From NCBI GenBank assembly GCA_030590275.1, contig JAUUYV010000132.1, positions 1 through 5,848 on the forward strand: a stretch of DNA of 5,848 nt, given 5' to 3'. This document shows positions 5,514 to 5,848 of this stretch, one piece after another. The notes beneath the pieces are model-generated. The model was not told where the DNA came from. It searched no databases and was given only the letters and a program-made list of their open reading frames with translations. A program made the translations under genes and the position numbers. Source of the stretch: Porticoccaceae bacterium (GTDB lineage: Bacteria > Pseudomonadota > Gammaproteobacteria > Pseudomonadales > Porticoccaceae). Each line of letters begins with the position of its first letter. Position 1 is the first letter of the stretch.

Positions 5514-5848
5514 GTGATTATCGGACGGATTACTCAAGTTCACGGGCCGGTAGTGGTCATTGCATGCGATACGCTGCCGCCACTGCGCCAGGCGCTTTCT
5601 GCGTCTTTCGATGACGAAAACTATTTATTTGAAGTTCATCAGCATTTAGACGAGCGCCACGTGCGTGCTATTACCTTGCATACTACCTCTGGCTTGCATC
5701 GCGGCATGGCTATTTACGACACCGGTGCTCCTCTGCATGTTCCTGTCACACCTTTCTGTCTAGGCCGTTTACTGAATACCTTTGGGGAGCCCCTTGACGG
5801 TGGTGCGGCCCTGGACACAGATGAATTTCGTAATATACACAGTCGACC
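5514..5848 (+). CDS. atpD: F-type ATPase beta subunit, N-terminal part, N-ATPase-like (runs off right edge)
   Basis: The first 111 residues of an ATP synthase/ATPase beta subunit (family length about 460-480). Visible: the beta-barrel start IIGRITQVHGPVVVI, FEVHQHLDERHVRAI (39-53), SGLHRGMAIYDTGAPLHVPV (59-78), LGRLLNTFGEPLDGG (83-97) and IHSR. The nucleotide-binding P-loop lies beyond the window. EVHQHLDERHVRAI and GLHRGM resemble the beta subunit of the alternative N-ATPase (atpDCQRBEFAG operons, proposed Na+ pumps) more than the housekeeping EVQQQLGDGVVRTIAM pattern. A gene order starting with atpD, with no atpA or atpG upstream, agrees. The start is GTG 5514; the frame is closed by TGA at 5475-5477 with no other start codon between, and a weak TGAGAA site lies before it. 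A five-codon ATG frame (5500-5517) ends over this GTG. Confidence 0.88.
   Translation, partial: MIIGRITQVHGPVVVIACDTLPPLRQALSASFDDENYLFEVHQHLDERHVRAITLHTTSGLHRGMAIYDTGAPLHVPVTPFCLGRLLNTFGEPLDGGAALDTDEFRNIHSR

Noticed and set aside
1..5848. CRISPR arrays, tRNA or rRNA genes, insertion sequences, phage attachment sites
   Set aside because: I saw no regularly spaced repeats, cloverleaf-like sequence, transposase motifs or terminal inverted repeats with target duplication.

Overview
The window looks like chromosomal DNA of a gammaproteobacterium of moderate GC, probably marine or environmental. The basis is an E. coli-type TrmA, a proteobacterial GDCCVxC small protein and proteobacterial gene packing. 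The organism cannot be named from the sequence alone.

Layout. (1) From 1 to about 763, minus strand, lies the N-terminal two thirds of a glycerol kinase (glpK). It runs off the left edge and has no ATG, GTG or TTG in its own frame. (2) From 825 to 2042, minus strand, is a family III (CaiB/BaiF/Frc type) CoA-transferase ending just before glpK. (3) From 2043 to 2367 is a divergent intergenic region with several inverted repeats and a repeated CCCACATTC element, which looks like a shared control region. (4) From 2368 to 4176, plus strand, is a probable operon. It holds a 106-residue protein resembling the N-terminal leader of Baeyer-Villiger-type flavin monooxygenases but lacking any FAD domain, a possible tiny hydrophobic ORF, an amidohydrolase-2 metal-dependent hydrolase, and a 70-residue GDCCVxC cysteine-rich protein that starts directly on the hydrolase stop codon. 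(5) From 4199 to 5302, minus strand, is trmA, convergent with that operon. (6) From 5303 to 5513 is a divergent promoter region. (7) From 5514 to the right edge, plus strand, is the start of an F-type ATPase beta subunit. It resembles the N-ATPase (alternative, Na+-type) AtpD more than the housekeeping beta subunit.

How the genes may work together. The CoA-transferase and the monooxygenase-leader-like/amidohydrolase/GDCCVxC operon face each other across one structured control region. This arrangement suggests a small catabolic cassette: CoA activation of a carboxylic acid on one side, a metal-dependent hydrolase or decarboxylase on the other, and two small accessory proteins of unknown role. 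Substrate and regulator are not visible. glpK, trmA and the atpD-like gene are probably unrelated to that pathway. The most unusual items are the stand-alone monooxygenase-leader-like protein, the coupled GDCCVxC gene, the missing start codon of glpK, and the probable start of an N-ATPase operon.
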